The position numbers and the translations under genes were made by a program. A model generated the notes under the pieces. It was given only the letters and a program-made list of their open reading frames with translations. It made no database searches and had not been told where the DNA came from. From positions 1 through 64,000 of the forward strand of contig NZ_BDAE01000004.1 in NCBI RefSeq assembly GCF_002091675.1: a stretch of DNA of 64,000 nt, written 5' to 3'. The stretch comes from Pseudomonas luteola NBRC 103146 (GTDB taxonomy: Bacteria; Pseudomonadota; Gammaproteobacteria; Pseudomonadales; Pseudomonadaceae). Of the stretch, positions 27,184 to 35,853 are shown piece after piece. The stretch's first letter is position 1, and the number at the start of each line of letters is the position of its first letter.

Positions 27184-27736
27184 ATGTCCAAATGGACCGG
27201 CTATTACGATGCCGTAGGTGACGAGCCGGCCCGCTCTACACTACTGCGTGCGCTGGACCATTGGAACGGTCCCACTGGAGCAGCGCTTGATCTTGGCTGT
27301 GGTACAGCTCGTGACACGCTCGAGCTCCTGGCGCGCGGCTGGGATGTCATTGCCGTTGATGCACAGGCAGAGGCGCTGAGCGCCTGAGCATTCGTTTCCC
27401 GGAATTACACTGCTGCAACCGCGCTTCGAGACACTGGAGCTGCCCAAATGTCAGTTGATCAATGCGAGTTTCTCGCTTCCCTTTTGCGAGCCCTCGTCCT
27501 TCACCTTATGGCACTCAATTTCCACGGCGTTACGGCCAAACGGGCTGTTCGCCGGTCAATTGTTCGGACCGAGAGACAGTTGGGCTGCCTGAGGTATCAC
27601 AGTGCTAGGCAGAGCCTCTGTTCTGGCGCTGCCCTCGGATTGGACGTTGATTCATTTTGACGAAACTGAGGGGGCCGGGAAAACGGCAAAGGGAGCCAAC
27701 AAGCATTGGCACCTTTTCGACCTTGTGGCGCGTTAA
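27184..27736 (+). pseudogene. Class I SAM methyltransferase pseudogene
   Basis: The first 67 codons encode the N-terminus and the SAM-binding motif (ALDLGCGTARDTLELL). A stop (TGA) follows near 27387. Changing frame twice around 27380-27412 restores family-like sequence: RLSIRFPEL, then LLQPRFETLELP and INASFSLPFCEP, ALRPNGLFAGQLFG and RDSWAA. An in-frame TGA at 27590-27592 comes next, and the frame then continues to KHWHLFDLVA and a TAA at 27734. This matches the layout of a roughly 190-200 aa methyltransferase next to rluA in pseudomonads. There are two frameshifts, one nonsense codon and probably a short deletion after it. It is non-functional unless the sequence contains errors. Confidence 0.82.
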
Positions 27737-27805
27737 TCGACTAACTGAGTTAGCCCCCTAACAGCATAAATGGATAGACTAGGGGCATATCGTAAGGAGT
27801 ACCGC

Positions 27806-29092
27806 ATGCGCGACACACTCAATCAAGGTTTGATCGACTTTCTCGCTTCGTCCCCTACCCCTTTTCATGCTACCGCCACGATGAGTCGCCGTCTTGAGCA
27901 GGCCGGCTTCCAGCGGCTGGATGAGCGGGATACCTGGCATCTTCGTCCGGGTGGACGTTACTACGTTACACGTAATGACTCCTCATTGATCGCATTTCGC
28001 CTGGGTGATGATCCGCTACGCAACGGCCTGCGGATGGTCGGCGCTCATACTGATAGCCCCTGCCTGCGCGTAAAGCCCAACCCAGAGCTCTACAAGCAAG
28101 GGTTTTGGCAACTGGGTGTGGAAGTTTACGGCGGTATGCTGATGGCGCCCTGGTTCGATCGGGATCTGTCCCTGGCAGGTCGTGTCACCTTTCGCCAGAC
28201 CGGCACTCAGCATAGCCGCCTGATCGACTTCAAACGTCCGATCGCTATCATTCCGAATCTGGCTATTCATTTGAATCGTGAGGCCAATCAAGGCTGGCCC
28301 ATTAATGCCCAGAACGAGCTTCCCCCCATTGTGGCGCAGGTACCGGCCAGTGAGCGACGCGATTTCCGTGCGCTGCTGACCGAGCAACTGGAGCGGGAGC
28401 ATGGCATCCTGGCCGAGTCGGTACTGGACTTCGAACTATCGTTCTATGACGTGCAGAAAGCCGCTGTGGTGGGTCTGGATGAAGACTTCATTGCCGGCGC
28501 CCGCCTGGATAACCTGCTGTCCTGTTATGCCGGTCTGGAAGCGCTGCTGTCGGCAGATGGCAATGAAAGCTGCGTGCTGGTATGCACAGACCACGAAGAG
28601 GTGGGCTCGAGCTCTCACTGTGGCGCGGACGGCCCGTTCCTTGAGCAAGTTATGCGCCGTGCCCTGCCGGAAGGTGAGGACTTTACCCGGATCATCGCCC
28701 GTTCACTGTTGATCTCGGCCGACAATGCTCATGGTGTACACCCGAACTATGCCGAGAAGCATGATGGCAATCATGGCCCTAAACTCAATGCCGGGCCGGT
28801 CATCAAGATCAATAACAATCAGCGCTACGCGACCAACAGCGAAACCGGTGGATTTTTCCGTCATCTCTGCCTGGAAAATGAAATACCGGTTCAAAGCTTT
28901 GTGACCCGCAGCGATATGGGTTGTGGCTCGACTATCGGCCCGATTACTGCCAGCCAACTGGGCGTTCGCACAGTCGATATCGGCCTGCCGACGTTTGCCA
29001 TGCATTCGATCCGCGAACTCGCTGGCAGCCATGACCTGAATTATCTGGTGAAAGTCCTTAAAGCCTTCTATTCCAGCCATGTACTGCCATAA
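27806..29092 (+). CDS. apeB: M18-family aspartyl-type aminopeptidase
   Basis: This 428-aa cytosolic zinc aminopeptidase has its metal ligands in the usual order: [34 protein letters not shown] and the late His of TFAMHSIRE. It removes acidic or neutral N-terminal residues from peptides. The start is ATG 27806 with AAGGAG 6-7 nt upstream; an earlier in-frame Met gives an unconserved tail. gmhA follows after an 18-base gap. Confidence 0.95.
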   Translation: MRDTLNQGLIDFLASSPTPFHATATMSRRLEQAGFQRLDERDTWHLRPGGRYYVTRNDSSLIAFRLGDDPLRNGLRMVGAHTDSPCLRVKPNPELYKQGFWQLGVEVYGGMLMAPWFDRDLSLAGRVTFRQTGTQHSRLIDFKRPIAIIPNLAIHLNREANQGWPINAQNELPPIVAQVPASERRDFRALLTEQLEREHGILAESVLDFELSFYDVQKAAVVGLDEDFIAGARLDNLLSCYAGLEALLSADGNESCVLVCTDHEEVGSSSHCGADGPFLEQVMRRALPEGEDFTRIIARSLLISADNAHGVHPNYAEKHDGNHGPKLNAGPVIKINNNQRYATNSETGGFFRHLCLENEIPVQSFVTRSDMGCGSTIGPITASQLGVRTVDIGLPTFAMHSIRELAGSHDLNYLVKVLKAFYSSHVLP

Positions 29093-29110
29093 GGCAGAGG
29101 GAACCGCACG

Positions 29111-29698
29111 ATGATCACGCATATCCGCAACAGTCTGCTTGAAGCCAAGACAGCACTGGACAACTTTTTGGCTGACGAACAGGCGCTACGGAATATCGAG
29201 CGTGCGGCAGAACTGCTGGTTGAAAGCTTCGAGCACAAGGGCAAGGCCTTCTCCTGTGGTAACGGCGGCTCCATGTGTGACGCCATGCATTTCGCTGAAG
29301 AGCTGACCGGCCGTTACCGCAAAAACCGCCCGGGCATTGCTGCCGTCTCCATAAGCGACGCCAGCCACATCAGCTGTGTGGCAAATGACTTTGGCTACGA
29401 CTACATTTTTTCTCGCTATATCGAGTCCCATGGGCGCGAAGGAGATGTCTTGCTGGCCATCAGCACCAGCGGCAAGAGTCCCAATGTGCTCAAGGCCGCT
29501 GAGGCAGCAAAAGCGTTGGGTATCAAGGTCATTGCACTAACCGGCAAACCAGGCTCCCTGCTCGAAACCATGGCCGATGTCTGCATCTGTGCGCCTGGCG
29601 GCCACTATGCCGATCGTATCCAGGAGCTGCATATCAAGGTCATCCATATCCTTATGGAGCTGATCGAGCGTAAGTTGAACCCGGAAAACTACGCCTGA
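29111..29698 (+). CDS. gmhA: Sedoheptulose-7-phosphate isomerase (E. coli-type GmhA)
   Basis: This 195-aa SIS-domain protein catalyses the first step to ADP-heptose for the LPS inner core. The phosphosugar-binding SCGNGGS, the catalytic Glu64 ([11 protein letters not shown]) and His179 ([11 protein letters not shown]) align with Glu65 and His180 of E. coli GmhA. The sequence is much closer to enterobacterial GmhA than to the DiaA-like GmhA of P. aeruginosa (PA4425), judged from memory. It lies 18 bases after apeB, likely in one transcript. A hairpin (29714-29735, no U-tract) follows. This position and type look unusual for the genus; acquisition is possible. Confidence 0.88.
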   Translation: MITHIRNSLLEAKTALDNFLADEQALRNIERAAELLVESFEHKGKAFSCGNGGSMCDAMHFAEELTGRYRKNRPGIAAVSISDASHISCVANDFGYDYIFSRYIESHGREGDVLLAISTSGKSPNVLKAAEAAKALGIKVIALTGKPGSLLETMADVCICAPGGHYADRIQELHIKVIHILMELIERKLNPENYA

Positions 29699-29742
29699 CT
29701 TAACCATTCGGAGGCGGTGCCAACCATGGCGCCGCACTCACC

Positions 29743-30471
29743 TTACTCTGGCACGTCTACGCTGACATGAATGGCGTCGTGCCGCCAGTATTCCAGATCG
29801 CAATCGATCAGACGCCCCTGCTGATCGCGGTTGATACGTGTGATATGCAGCGCCGGGCTTCCCATGCTGACCTTAAGTGCCTGCGCAGCGTCCGCATGCA
29901 ACGCTGTAGGCCGCATTTCGAAACGAACACGCCCATACCGGATACCGTATTCACTGGCATAGAGATCGGTTAGCGAATGGGTCAGGTCAAATTGCAGGAT
30001 ATTGGGAAAATAGATCGGGTTGAGATAGTGCTCCACATAGAGCACCAGACGGCCGTCGATACGCCTGGCTCGCCGTATCTGATAGACGCCTGTACGCTCG
30101 GGAAGCTCGAGAAGCCCACACACCGTTGCATTAGCAGACACCAACCGAGCCGAGAGGACTTCGGTAGCCGGAACACGGCCCTGCCCTGCCACCATGGCAT
30201 GAAAATGCGAGCGTACTAGCGGGTTGTAGGCCACTCTGGGGGGCGAAACAAACCAGCCACGTCGCTCTTCCCGATAAATCAGCCCCTGCGACTCCAACTG
30301 CCCAAGCGCTTCACGCAATGTAATCCGGGTCGTTGAAAACGACTCGCTCAAACGTCGTTCTGCAGGCAGCTTGGTGGAGGGCGCAAGCGCACCACACATA
30401 ATCTGCTCCTCCAATGAGCGGCAGATGGCTGTGACGGTTTTTGGTGCGTCATCGTGCGGGCTTGCTCTCAT
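29743..30471 (-). CDS. GntR-family regulator with UTRA domain (HutC subfamily)
   Basis: This 242-aa repressor-type protein has a winged helix at about 10-78 (KLPAERRLSESFSTTRITLREAL) and a UTRA effector domain at about 90-238. It is divergent from the ABC/phosphatase cassette, so it most likely senses the imported compound or a product and controls that operon. A perfect 12-bp palindrome lies at its own start. PhnF and related HutC proteins near phosphonate genes belong to the same subfamily, but specificity cannot be read from the sequence. Confidence 0.88.
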   Translation of the reverse strand: MRASPHDDAPKTVTAICRSLEEQIMCGALAPSTKLPAERRLSESFSTTRITLREALGQLESQGLIYREERRGWFVSPPRVAYNPLVRSHFHAMVAGQGRVPATEVLSARLVSANATVCGLLELPERTGVYQIRRARRIDGRLVLYVEHYLNPIYFPNILQFDLTHSLTDLYASEYGIRYGRVRFEMRPTALHADAAQALKVSMGSPALHITRINRDQQGRLIDCDLEYWRHDAIHVSVDVPE

Positions 30472-30472
30472 T

Positions 30473-30484
30473 TGGACTAGTCCA
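30473..30484. promoter_or_regulatory. Perfect palindrome at the gntR start, operator candidate
   Basis: TGGACTAGTCCA is a perfect 12-bp palindrome centred on CTAG. It abuts the regulator's initiation codon. HutC/PhnF-type operators are also CTAG- or TATA-centred palindromes of this size. Binding here would block the regulator's own expression. Confidence 0.5.
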
Positions 30485-30665
30485 GCCGGTAAAGCTCAGG
30501 GATGCATGAGCCAGAAAGAAATAGTGGCAGCTTAGATTATCTAGATGACCGCCCCGTTAAGCTGCGAGTTAGCTCATGATTCGTCGTTAGGGCAACCCTC
30601 TGCATAGATGCCATCAAGGTGGAAATCAAATCGTCATCCTTCGGCGGTAGATTGGCTTGCGTCTT

Positions 30666-30681
30666 GCTGCTCTAGACCAGC
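30666..30681. promoter_or_regulatory. CTAG-centred operator candidate of the ABC cassette
   Basis: GCTGCTCTAGACCAGC is a 16-bp palindrome with a single mismatched pair, centred 38 bases before the binding-protein start codon. It resembles the GGTCTAGACC-type operators of HutC-subfamily GntR proteins. A smaller ATCTAGAT (30539-30546) lies between the two larger sites. Confidence 0.5.
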
Positions 30682-30710
30682 CAATCGACCACGCCTCGAA
30701 GGAGCGCTCA

Positions 30711-31769
30711 ATGAAACGCTTGCTTGCTTCACTGTTGGGTAGCGCACTTGCGCTGAATGGCACCCTGGCCCTGGCCGCCACGGATATGAACACACTCGAG
30801 CAGGCTGCCCGCCAGGAAGGCCAGGTTGATAGCGTAGGCATGCCTGATACCTGGGCCAACTGGAAGGACACTTGGGCCGATCTGCAGAAAAAGTACGGCC
30901 TCAAGCACATGGATACAGACATGAGCTCAGCTCAGGAAATAGCCAAATTCGCAGCCGAGGGTGAAAACGCCACCGCCGATATGGGTGACGTGGGCGCCTC
31001 GTTTGGCCCCATTGCCGTGGAGAAAGGCGTGACCCAACCGTACAAGCCCACCACCTGGGAGCAGATTCCCGGTTGGGCCAAGGACAAAGATGGTCATTGG
31101 ATGCTGGCGTATACCGGCACCATCGCGTTTATCGTCAACAAGCAGCTGGTAGCTGATGTACCCCATAGCTGGGCTGACCTGCTGCAGGGCAAATACAAGG
31201 TTGCCATTGGTGATGTAAGCGCTGCCTCACAGGCAGTGAGTGGGGTCCTGGCGGCTACCTACGCTAACGGCGGTGACGAAAAGAACATCAAGCCCGGCCT
31301 GGAATACTTTGGCAAGCTGGCGCAGCAGGGCCGTTTGTCCATGACCAACCCGGTCGTCTCGACCCTGGAGAAAGGCGAAGTCGAAGTGGGTATCGTTTGG
31401 GACTTCAACGGATTGAACTATCGCGATCAGATCGATACTTCACGCTTTGAAGTGCTCATCCCTTCAGACGGCTCGATTACGTCCGGCTACACCACGATTC
31501 TGAACAAGTATGCCAAGCATCCGAATGCAGCCAAGCTGGCACGTGAATACATTCTTTCCGATGCTGGCCAGATCAACTTGGCTCGCGGTTATGCCCGCCC
31601 CATCCGTGCTGACCATATCCAGCTACCCGAGGATGTAAAAGCTAAACTGTTACCAAGCGAGCAATATGCCAGTGCCAAGCCCATCGCGGATGCCAAGGCC
31701 TGGGAAGAAACAGCCAAGCGTCTGCCACGTCTCTGGCAGGAAAACGTGATCATGCAGATGAAGCAGTGA
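30711..31769 (+). CDS. ABC binding protein of the phospho-ester cassette
   Basis: This 352-aa periplasmic binding protein has a signal peptide (cut near TLALAA). Its type II fold is of the iron/polyamine/aminoethylphosphonate group (GEVEVGIVWDFNG, PSDGSITSGY, and the late ARPIRADHI). It is the first gene of a six-gene operon. The start is ATG 30711 with GGAG 8 nt upstream. Similar proteins bind phosphonates, Fe(III), thiamine or polyamines. The phosphatases in the operon point to an organophosphorus ligand, which is inference. Confidence 0.82.
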   Translation: MKRLLASLLGSALALNGTLALAATDMNTLEQAARQEGQVDSVGMPDTWANWKDTWADLQKKYGLKHMDTDMSSAQEIAKFAAEGENATADMGDVGASFGPIAVEKGVTQPYKPTTWEQIPGWAKDKDGHWMLAYTGTIAFIVNKQLVADVPHSWADLLQGKYKVAIGDVSAASQAVSGVLAATYANGGDEKNIKPGLEYFGKLAQQGRLSMTNPVVSTLEKGEVEVGIVWDFNGLNYRDQIDTSRFEVLIPSDGSITSGYTTILNKYAKHPNAAKLAREYILSDAGQINLARGYARPIRADHIQLPEDVKAKLLPSEQYASAKPIADAKAWEETAKRLPRLWQENVIMQMKQ

Positions 31770-31773
31770 TCCA

Positions 31774-32571
31774 ATGAAGACGATCCTGGTTGTGCTGGAC
31801 GGTCTGGCCTATGGAGTCGCCCGTGACTGCATGGGCTACCTCCAAGGTATCTGTCAGGCAGGGCGCGGACGGCTCTATACCATGCAGTGTGAATTGCCGT
31901 CACTTTCCCGCCCGCTCTACGAGTGCATTCTCACAGGGGTACGCCCCGTCGACAGCGGCATTACGCACAATCAGGTCGTTCGGCTTTCGAACCAGCGCAG
32001 CGTGTTTCATTATGCGCGCGAGGCCTACCTCACGACGGCGGCTGCGGCCTATCACTGGATCAGCGAACTTTATAACCGTTCGCCCTTTGATGCCGCACGG
32101 GACCGTCATATCTGTGCCCCGGACCTGCCTATCCAGTACGGCCATTTCTATTACGCCGATCACTATCCAGACTCTCACCTCTTCGACGACGCCGAAAGCT
32201 TGAGACAACGTCATTCCCCTGATTTTCTGCTGGCTCACTCGATGAATATCGATGATGCTGGCCACAAATACGGACTTTCCAGCAGCCAATATCGAAACGC
32301 CGCACGTGTGGCAGATATATGCCTGTCCGGCCATTTACCGGTATGGCTGGAGGCGGGCTATCAGGTGATGGTGACAGCCGATCATGGCATGAATGATGAT
32401 CGCAGCCATGGGGGGCTGCTGCCTGAAGAGCGTGAAGTCCCGTTATTCGTGTTCGGGACAGGCTTCAGCCTGCAAGAGGCAAGCCCTGTACAAACTGACC
32501 TATGCGGTACGCTTTGTGAGCTTTTAGGTGTCGCCCATGACAAGCCGGTTTGTCGGGAACTCCTGGCATGA
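31774..32571 (+). CDS. Alkaline-phosphatase-superfamily phosphodiesterase
   Basis: This 265-aa enzyme has no signal peptide, so it is cytoplasmic. The two-metal site of the nucleotide pyrophosphatase/phosphodiesterase branch is complete: Asp9 (VVLDG), a Ser nucleophile in LPSLSRP (Ser43 or Ser45), Asp160/His164 (NIDDAGHKYG), Asp203-His204 (TADHGM) and His212 (SHGG). The nucleophile is Ser where many relatives have Thr. The gene starts 4 bases after the binding-protein stop with no clear Shine-Dalgarno, suggesting coupling. It probably hydrolyses a phosphodiester or phosphonate after import. Confidence 0.82.
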   Translation: MKTILVVLDGLAYGVARDCMGYLQGICQAGRGRLYTMQCELPSLSRPLYECILTGVRPVDSGITHNQVVRLSNQRSVFHYAREAYLTTAAAAYHWISELYNRSPFDAARDRHICAPDLPIQYGHFYYADHYPDSHLFDDAESLRQRHSPDFLLAHSMNIDDAGHKYGLSSSQYRNAARVADICLSGHLPVWLEAGYQVMVTADHGMNDDRSHGGLLPEEREVPLFVFGTGFSLQEASPVQTDLCGTLCELLGVAHDKPVCRELLA

Positions 32572-33398
32572 AAGGCAAATGGCTCGCCGCATTGTGCCTT
32601 CTGCCCTTTCTAGTTTTCTTTTGTGCATTTCAGATAGCCCCATTGATCTGGATCGCTATCAACAGCCTCCAGCATCTGGATGGCTGGGGCCTGGGTAACT
32701 TCACCGAAATCCTTGAATCACCCTTCTATCGCCAGGCTATACGCTTTTCACTGGAGATTTCGGTCTGGTCCAGCCTGTTAGGCCTGCTAATCGCCATTCT
32801 GGGCAGTTACTCGCTACGCCAGGTCGACTCGAAGCTAAGAGATTTCGTGACAGCCTTTGCCAACATGACGAGCAATTTTGCCGGTGTTCCCCTGGCGTTC
32901 GCCTTCATCATCCTGCTTGGCATCAATGGGTGCCTGACCCTGCTGCTCAAGCAGACCGGGCTGATCGAGGACTTTAACCTGTACTCCAAAAGCGGATTGA
33001 TCCTGATCTATACCTACTTCCAGATCCCGCTAGGCGTTCTGTTGCTCTACCCTGCCTTTGATGCCCTGCGCGAAGACTGGCATGAAGCTGCCTCACTGCT
33101 TGGCGCCAATACCTGGCATTTCTGGCGTCATATTGGGCTGCCGGTGCTGACTCCGGCGCTGTTAGGTACATTCATCATTCTACTGGCCAATGCGCTGGGG
33201 GCCTACGCAACCGTATATGCCCTGACGACGGGCAATTTCAATGTGGTCCCGGTCCGTATAGCGGCATTGGTCTCTGGCGACATCTTTCTCGATCCGAACC
33301 TCGCAAGCGCCCTTGCCATGCTGCTGGTGATGCTCATGGCCGTGATTACCGTTGCTCACCAATGGCTGCTACGCCGGAGCTACCATGTCAAACGCTAA
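32568..33398 (+). CDS. ABC transporter permease 1 of the cassette
   Basis: This 276-aa inner-membrane protein has six hydrophobic segments. Its EAA loop (HEAASLLGANTWHFWRHIG) contacts the ATPase. The ATG overlaps the preceding stop as ATGA. It pairs with the second permease as a heterodimer of the type found in iron, polyamine and phosphonate importers. Confidence 0.88.
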   Translation: MKGKWLAALCLLPFLVFFCAFQIAPLIWIAINSLQHLDGWGLGNFTEILESPFYRQAIRFSLEISVWSSLLGLLIAILGSYSLRQVDSKLRDFVTAFANMTSNFAGVPLAFAFIILLGINGCLTLLLKQTGLIEDFNLYSKSGLILIYTYFQIPLGVLLLYPAFDALREDWHEAASLLGANTWHFWRHIGLPVLTPALLGTFIILLANALGAYATVYALTTGNFNVVPVRIAALVSGDIFLDPNLASALAMLLVMLMAVITVAHQWLLRRSYHVKR

Positions 33399-34179
33399 CC
33401 GGTCGATTTCACTCTACCATCGCCTGGTCGTCTGGCTGCTCTTTCTGATTCTTCTACTGCCGCTCGCTGCCACCCTGCTGTATTCATTGGCAACACAATG
33501 GTCCGCCACGCTTCTTCCCAGCGGGCTGACCTTGAAGTGGTACGTAGCGCTCTGGAGCGACTCACGCTTTCTCATCGCCTTCGGGCATTCATTGATCGTC
33601 TGCGTGGGCGCGCTGTTACTGGCCGTCTTCCTCGTACTTCCTCTCATGTTCGTCATCGCCTACCACTTCCCCAGGCTCGATGCACTCATGAACGTGTTCA
33701 TCCTGCTGCCGTTCGCCGTGCCGCCTGTGGTGTCTTCCGTAGGATTGCTGCAACTCTATGCTGGCGGCCCCTTGCCGTTGATAGGCACACCATGGATTCT
33801 GATCGGCTGTTATTTCACCATCGCCCTGCCGTTCATGTACCGAGCCATCAGCAATAATCTGCAGGCACTGAATATTCATGACCTGATGGATGCGGCTCAC
33901 CTGCTGGGCGCCAGCACCTTCCGGGCGGCCCTCCTGGTGGTACTGCCCAACCTGCGCAAGGGTCTTATGGTGGCGCTGTTTCTGTCATTTTCGTTTCTGA
34001 TTGGCGAATTCGTTTTTGCCAACATTCTTGTTGGAGCGCGTTACGAAACCTTGCAGGTCTATCTGTACAACATGCGCAATGGCAGCGGCCATTTCACGAG
34101 CGCACTAGTCATCTCGTACTTTCTGGTCGTCCTGACCGTAACGTGGGCCGCCAGTGGTTTGAGCCGGGATAAATCATGA
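33385..34179 (+). CDS. ABC transporter permease 2 of the cassette
   Basis: This 264-aa inner-membrane protein has six segments and an EAA-type loop (MDAAHLLGASTFRAALLVVLP, around residues 167-187). It overlaps permease 1 by 14 bases. The start at ATG 33385 gives a short N-terminal tail before the first helix. Confidence 0.88.
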   Translation: MSNANRSISLYHRLVVWLLFLILLLPLAATLLYSLATQWSATLLPSGLTLKWYVALWSDSRFLIAFGHSLIVCVGALLLAVFLVLPLMFVIAYHFPRLDALMNVFILLPFAVPPVVSSVGLLQLYAGGPLPLIGTPWILIGCYFTIALPFMYRAISNNLQALNIHDLMDAAHLLGASTFRAALLVVLPNLRKGLMVALFLSFSFLIGEFVFANILVGARYETLQVYLYNMRNGSGHFTSALVISYFLVVLTVTWAASGLSRDKS

Positions 34180-35165
34180 GCTTTCTAAGCGTTGAACATC
34201 TGCACAAGAGCTACGGCTCGAACATGATCTTTCAGGACATCGATTTCTCTGCAGAACAAGGTGAGCTGGTTACGCTTTTAGGACCTTCCGGCTGCGGCAA
34301 ATCCACCTTGCTACGCTGCCTGGCAGGCTTAACCTCGGTAAACGGTGGACGCATCCTGCTCGACGGTCAGGATATTGCGACCCTGCCGCCGCAAAAGCGC
34401 GGCATTGCCATGGTGTTTCAGAGCTATGCGCTGTTTCCTAACATGACGGTCGCGCAAAATGTAGCGTTCGGCCTGAAGATGCAAAAAGTGGATCGCCAAA
34501 CTTTACACCTGCGCACCGCCGAAGTGATCGAACTGGTAGAACTCAAGGGGTTCGAAGACCGCTACCCTCATCAGCTGTCGGGAGGGCAATGTCAGCGTGT
34601 CGCCTTGGCGCGATCACTGGTCACTCGTCCACGTCTGCTGCTGCTCGACGAGCCGCTATCGGCACTGGATGCGCGCATCCGCAAGCATTTACGAGAACAG
34701 ATACGGAGCCTTCAGCAAGCGCTCAACCTGACTACCCTGTTTGTCACGCATGATCAGGAAGAAGCCTTGATAATTTCCGACCGCATCGTGTTGATGCAAG
34801 CGGGCCGCATCGTACAAAGTGGCGATGCGGAAACCCTCTATACTGCGCCAGCCACGCTGTTTGCAGCAGGCTTCATGGGTAACTACAACATTCTAGATCC
34901 TGCTCAGGCTTCTACCCTGTTAGGGCGAAACTTCACTCAACAGGTGGCGATCCGCCCTGAATCGATCAGGATCAACGCATCGGAAGGCCCCAGTGCCGAG
35001 ATTGTCGGACATACGCTGCTAGGCAATGTCATTCGCTATCGCGTGCAGACATTGGGGATCGAATTACTGGTAGATGTCCTCAATCAGGATGCCTCTGCCT
35101 TGCACCCGTGCGGCTCACGCGTCACATTGGGGATCGATTCATCAGCCGCAAGAGAAGTCGCATGA
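34176..35165 (+). CDS. ABC transporter ATP-binding protein of the cassette
   Basis: This 329-aa ATPase has Walker A GPSGCGKST, signature LSGGQCQRVALARSL, Walker B LLLLDEPLSALD and the switch His in FVTHDQEEA. A TOBE-type C-terminal extension (about 245-329) classes it with the potA/fbpC/ugpC-type importers. It overlaps permease 2 by ATGA. Confidence 0.93.
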   Translation: MSFLSVEHLHKSYGSNMIFQDIDFSAEQGELVTLLGPSGCGKSTLLRCLAGLTSVNGGRILLDGQDIATLPPQKRGIAMVFQSYALFPNMTVAQNVAFGLKMQKVDRQTLHLRTAEVIELVELKGFEDRYPHQLSGGQCQRVALARSLVTRPRLLLLDEPLSALDARIRKHLREQIRSLQQALNLTTLFVTHDQEEALIISDRIVLMQAGRIVQSGDAETLYTAPATLFAAGFMGNYNILDPAQASTLLGRNFTQQVAIRPESIRINASEGPSAEIVGHTLLGNVIRYRVQTLGIELLVDVLNQDASALHPCGSRVTLGIDSSAAREVA

Positions 35166-35812
35166 CCCTCGCTATTTTCGACCTTGACGAAACCCTGATC
35201 GACGGTGACTGCTCCAGCTTGTGGTGCCAGCGAATGGCCCAACTCGGCTGGGTTGACGAGTCCTTCATCCAGCGTGATGCCGCCCTGATGAAGGCATATG
35301 CCGAAGGCGCCCTAGCCATGGAAGAATACATGGCATTCGCCCTGGAGCCGCTCATAGGTCGAGCGCCTGAGGAGCTGGAGCCGGAGATCGACGCCTATGT
35401 CGAAGACGTGATCGAGCCTCTGATCTTCAGCGATGCCTGCCGCTGCATTGCGGAACATCGCGCCAGAGGCGACCGGATCGTATTGATTTCGGCGTCCGGT
35501 GCTCATCTGGTCGAACCGATTGCCGGTAGGCTGGGGATCAGCGAAATACTGGCCATCGACCTGGAACTGGCCCATGGGGTCTACACTGGCCGTACTCAAG
35601 GTGTTCTGACCTATCGAGAAGGCAAGCTGACGCGCCTTCTCGAGCTGATAGATCATCAGGAGGTCGAGCTTGCAGATGCCAGTTTCTACTCTGACTCACG
35701 TAACGATCTACCCTTGCTAGAACGCGTTGGGCATCCGCACGCCGTGAATCCCGATCCCTATCTGCGCGAGCAGGCCAGTCGGCGGAGTTGGCCAATCCTT
35801 GAGTGGAAATAG
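35162..35812 (+). CDS. HAD-IB phosphatase of the cassette
   Basis: This 216-aa cytoplasmic phosphatase has the four HAD motifs: nucleophile DLDET (Asp7/Asp9), ISASGAH, the Lys of YREGKLTR and YSDSRNDLPLL. A SerB-like helical cap lies after motif I. It is coupled to the ATPase gene by ATGA and is the last gene of the operon. With the upstream phosphodiesterase it would allow two-step dephosphorylation: the diester is cut first, then the phosphomonoester. Phosphoserine phosphatase is unlikely, because the cap differs. Confidence 0.85.
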   Translation: MTLAIFDLDETLIDGDCSSLWCQRMAQLGWVDESFIQRDAALMKAYAEGALAMEEYMAFALEPLIGRAPEELEPEIDAYVEDVIEPLIFSDACRCIAEHRARGDRIVLISASGAHLVEPIAGRLGISEILAIDLELAHGVYTGRTQGVLTYREGKLTRLLELIDHQEVELADASFYSDSRNDLPLLERVGHPHAVNPDPYLREQASRRSWPILEWK

Positions 35813-35820
35813 CCAAACAA

Positions 35821-35848
35821 AGGCTGGCCATGCCGGTATGGCCAGCCT
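35821..35848. terminator. Terminator between the cassette and quinone oxidoreductase
   Basis: A perfect 11-bp stem AGGCTGGCCAT/ATGGCCAGCCT has a 6-nt loop. On the minus strand TTTGTTT follows, so it is best as the oxidoreductase terminator. It also ends the cassette transcript, with no U-tract on that side. Confidence 0.72.
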
Positions 35849-35853
35849 CGACA

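Noticed and set aside
27448-27660. Independent 70-aa ORF inside the methyltransferase pseudogene
   Set aside because: Another frame of the same stretch gives clear methyltransferase sequence, so this ORF is a by-product of the decay.
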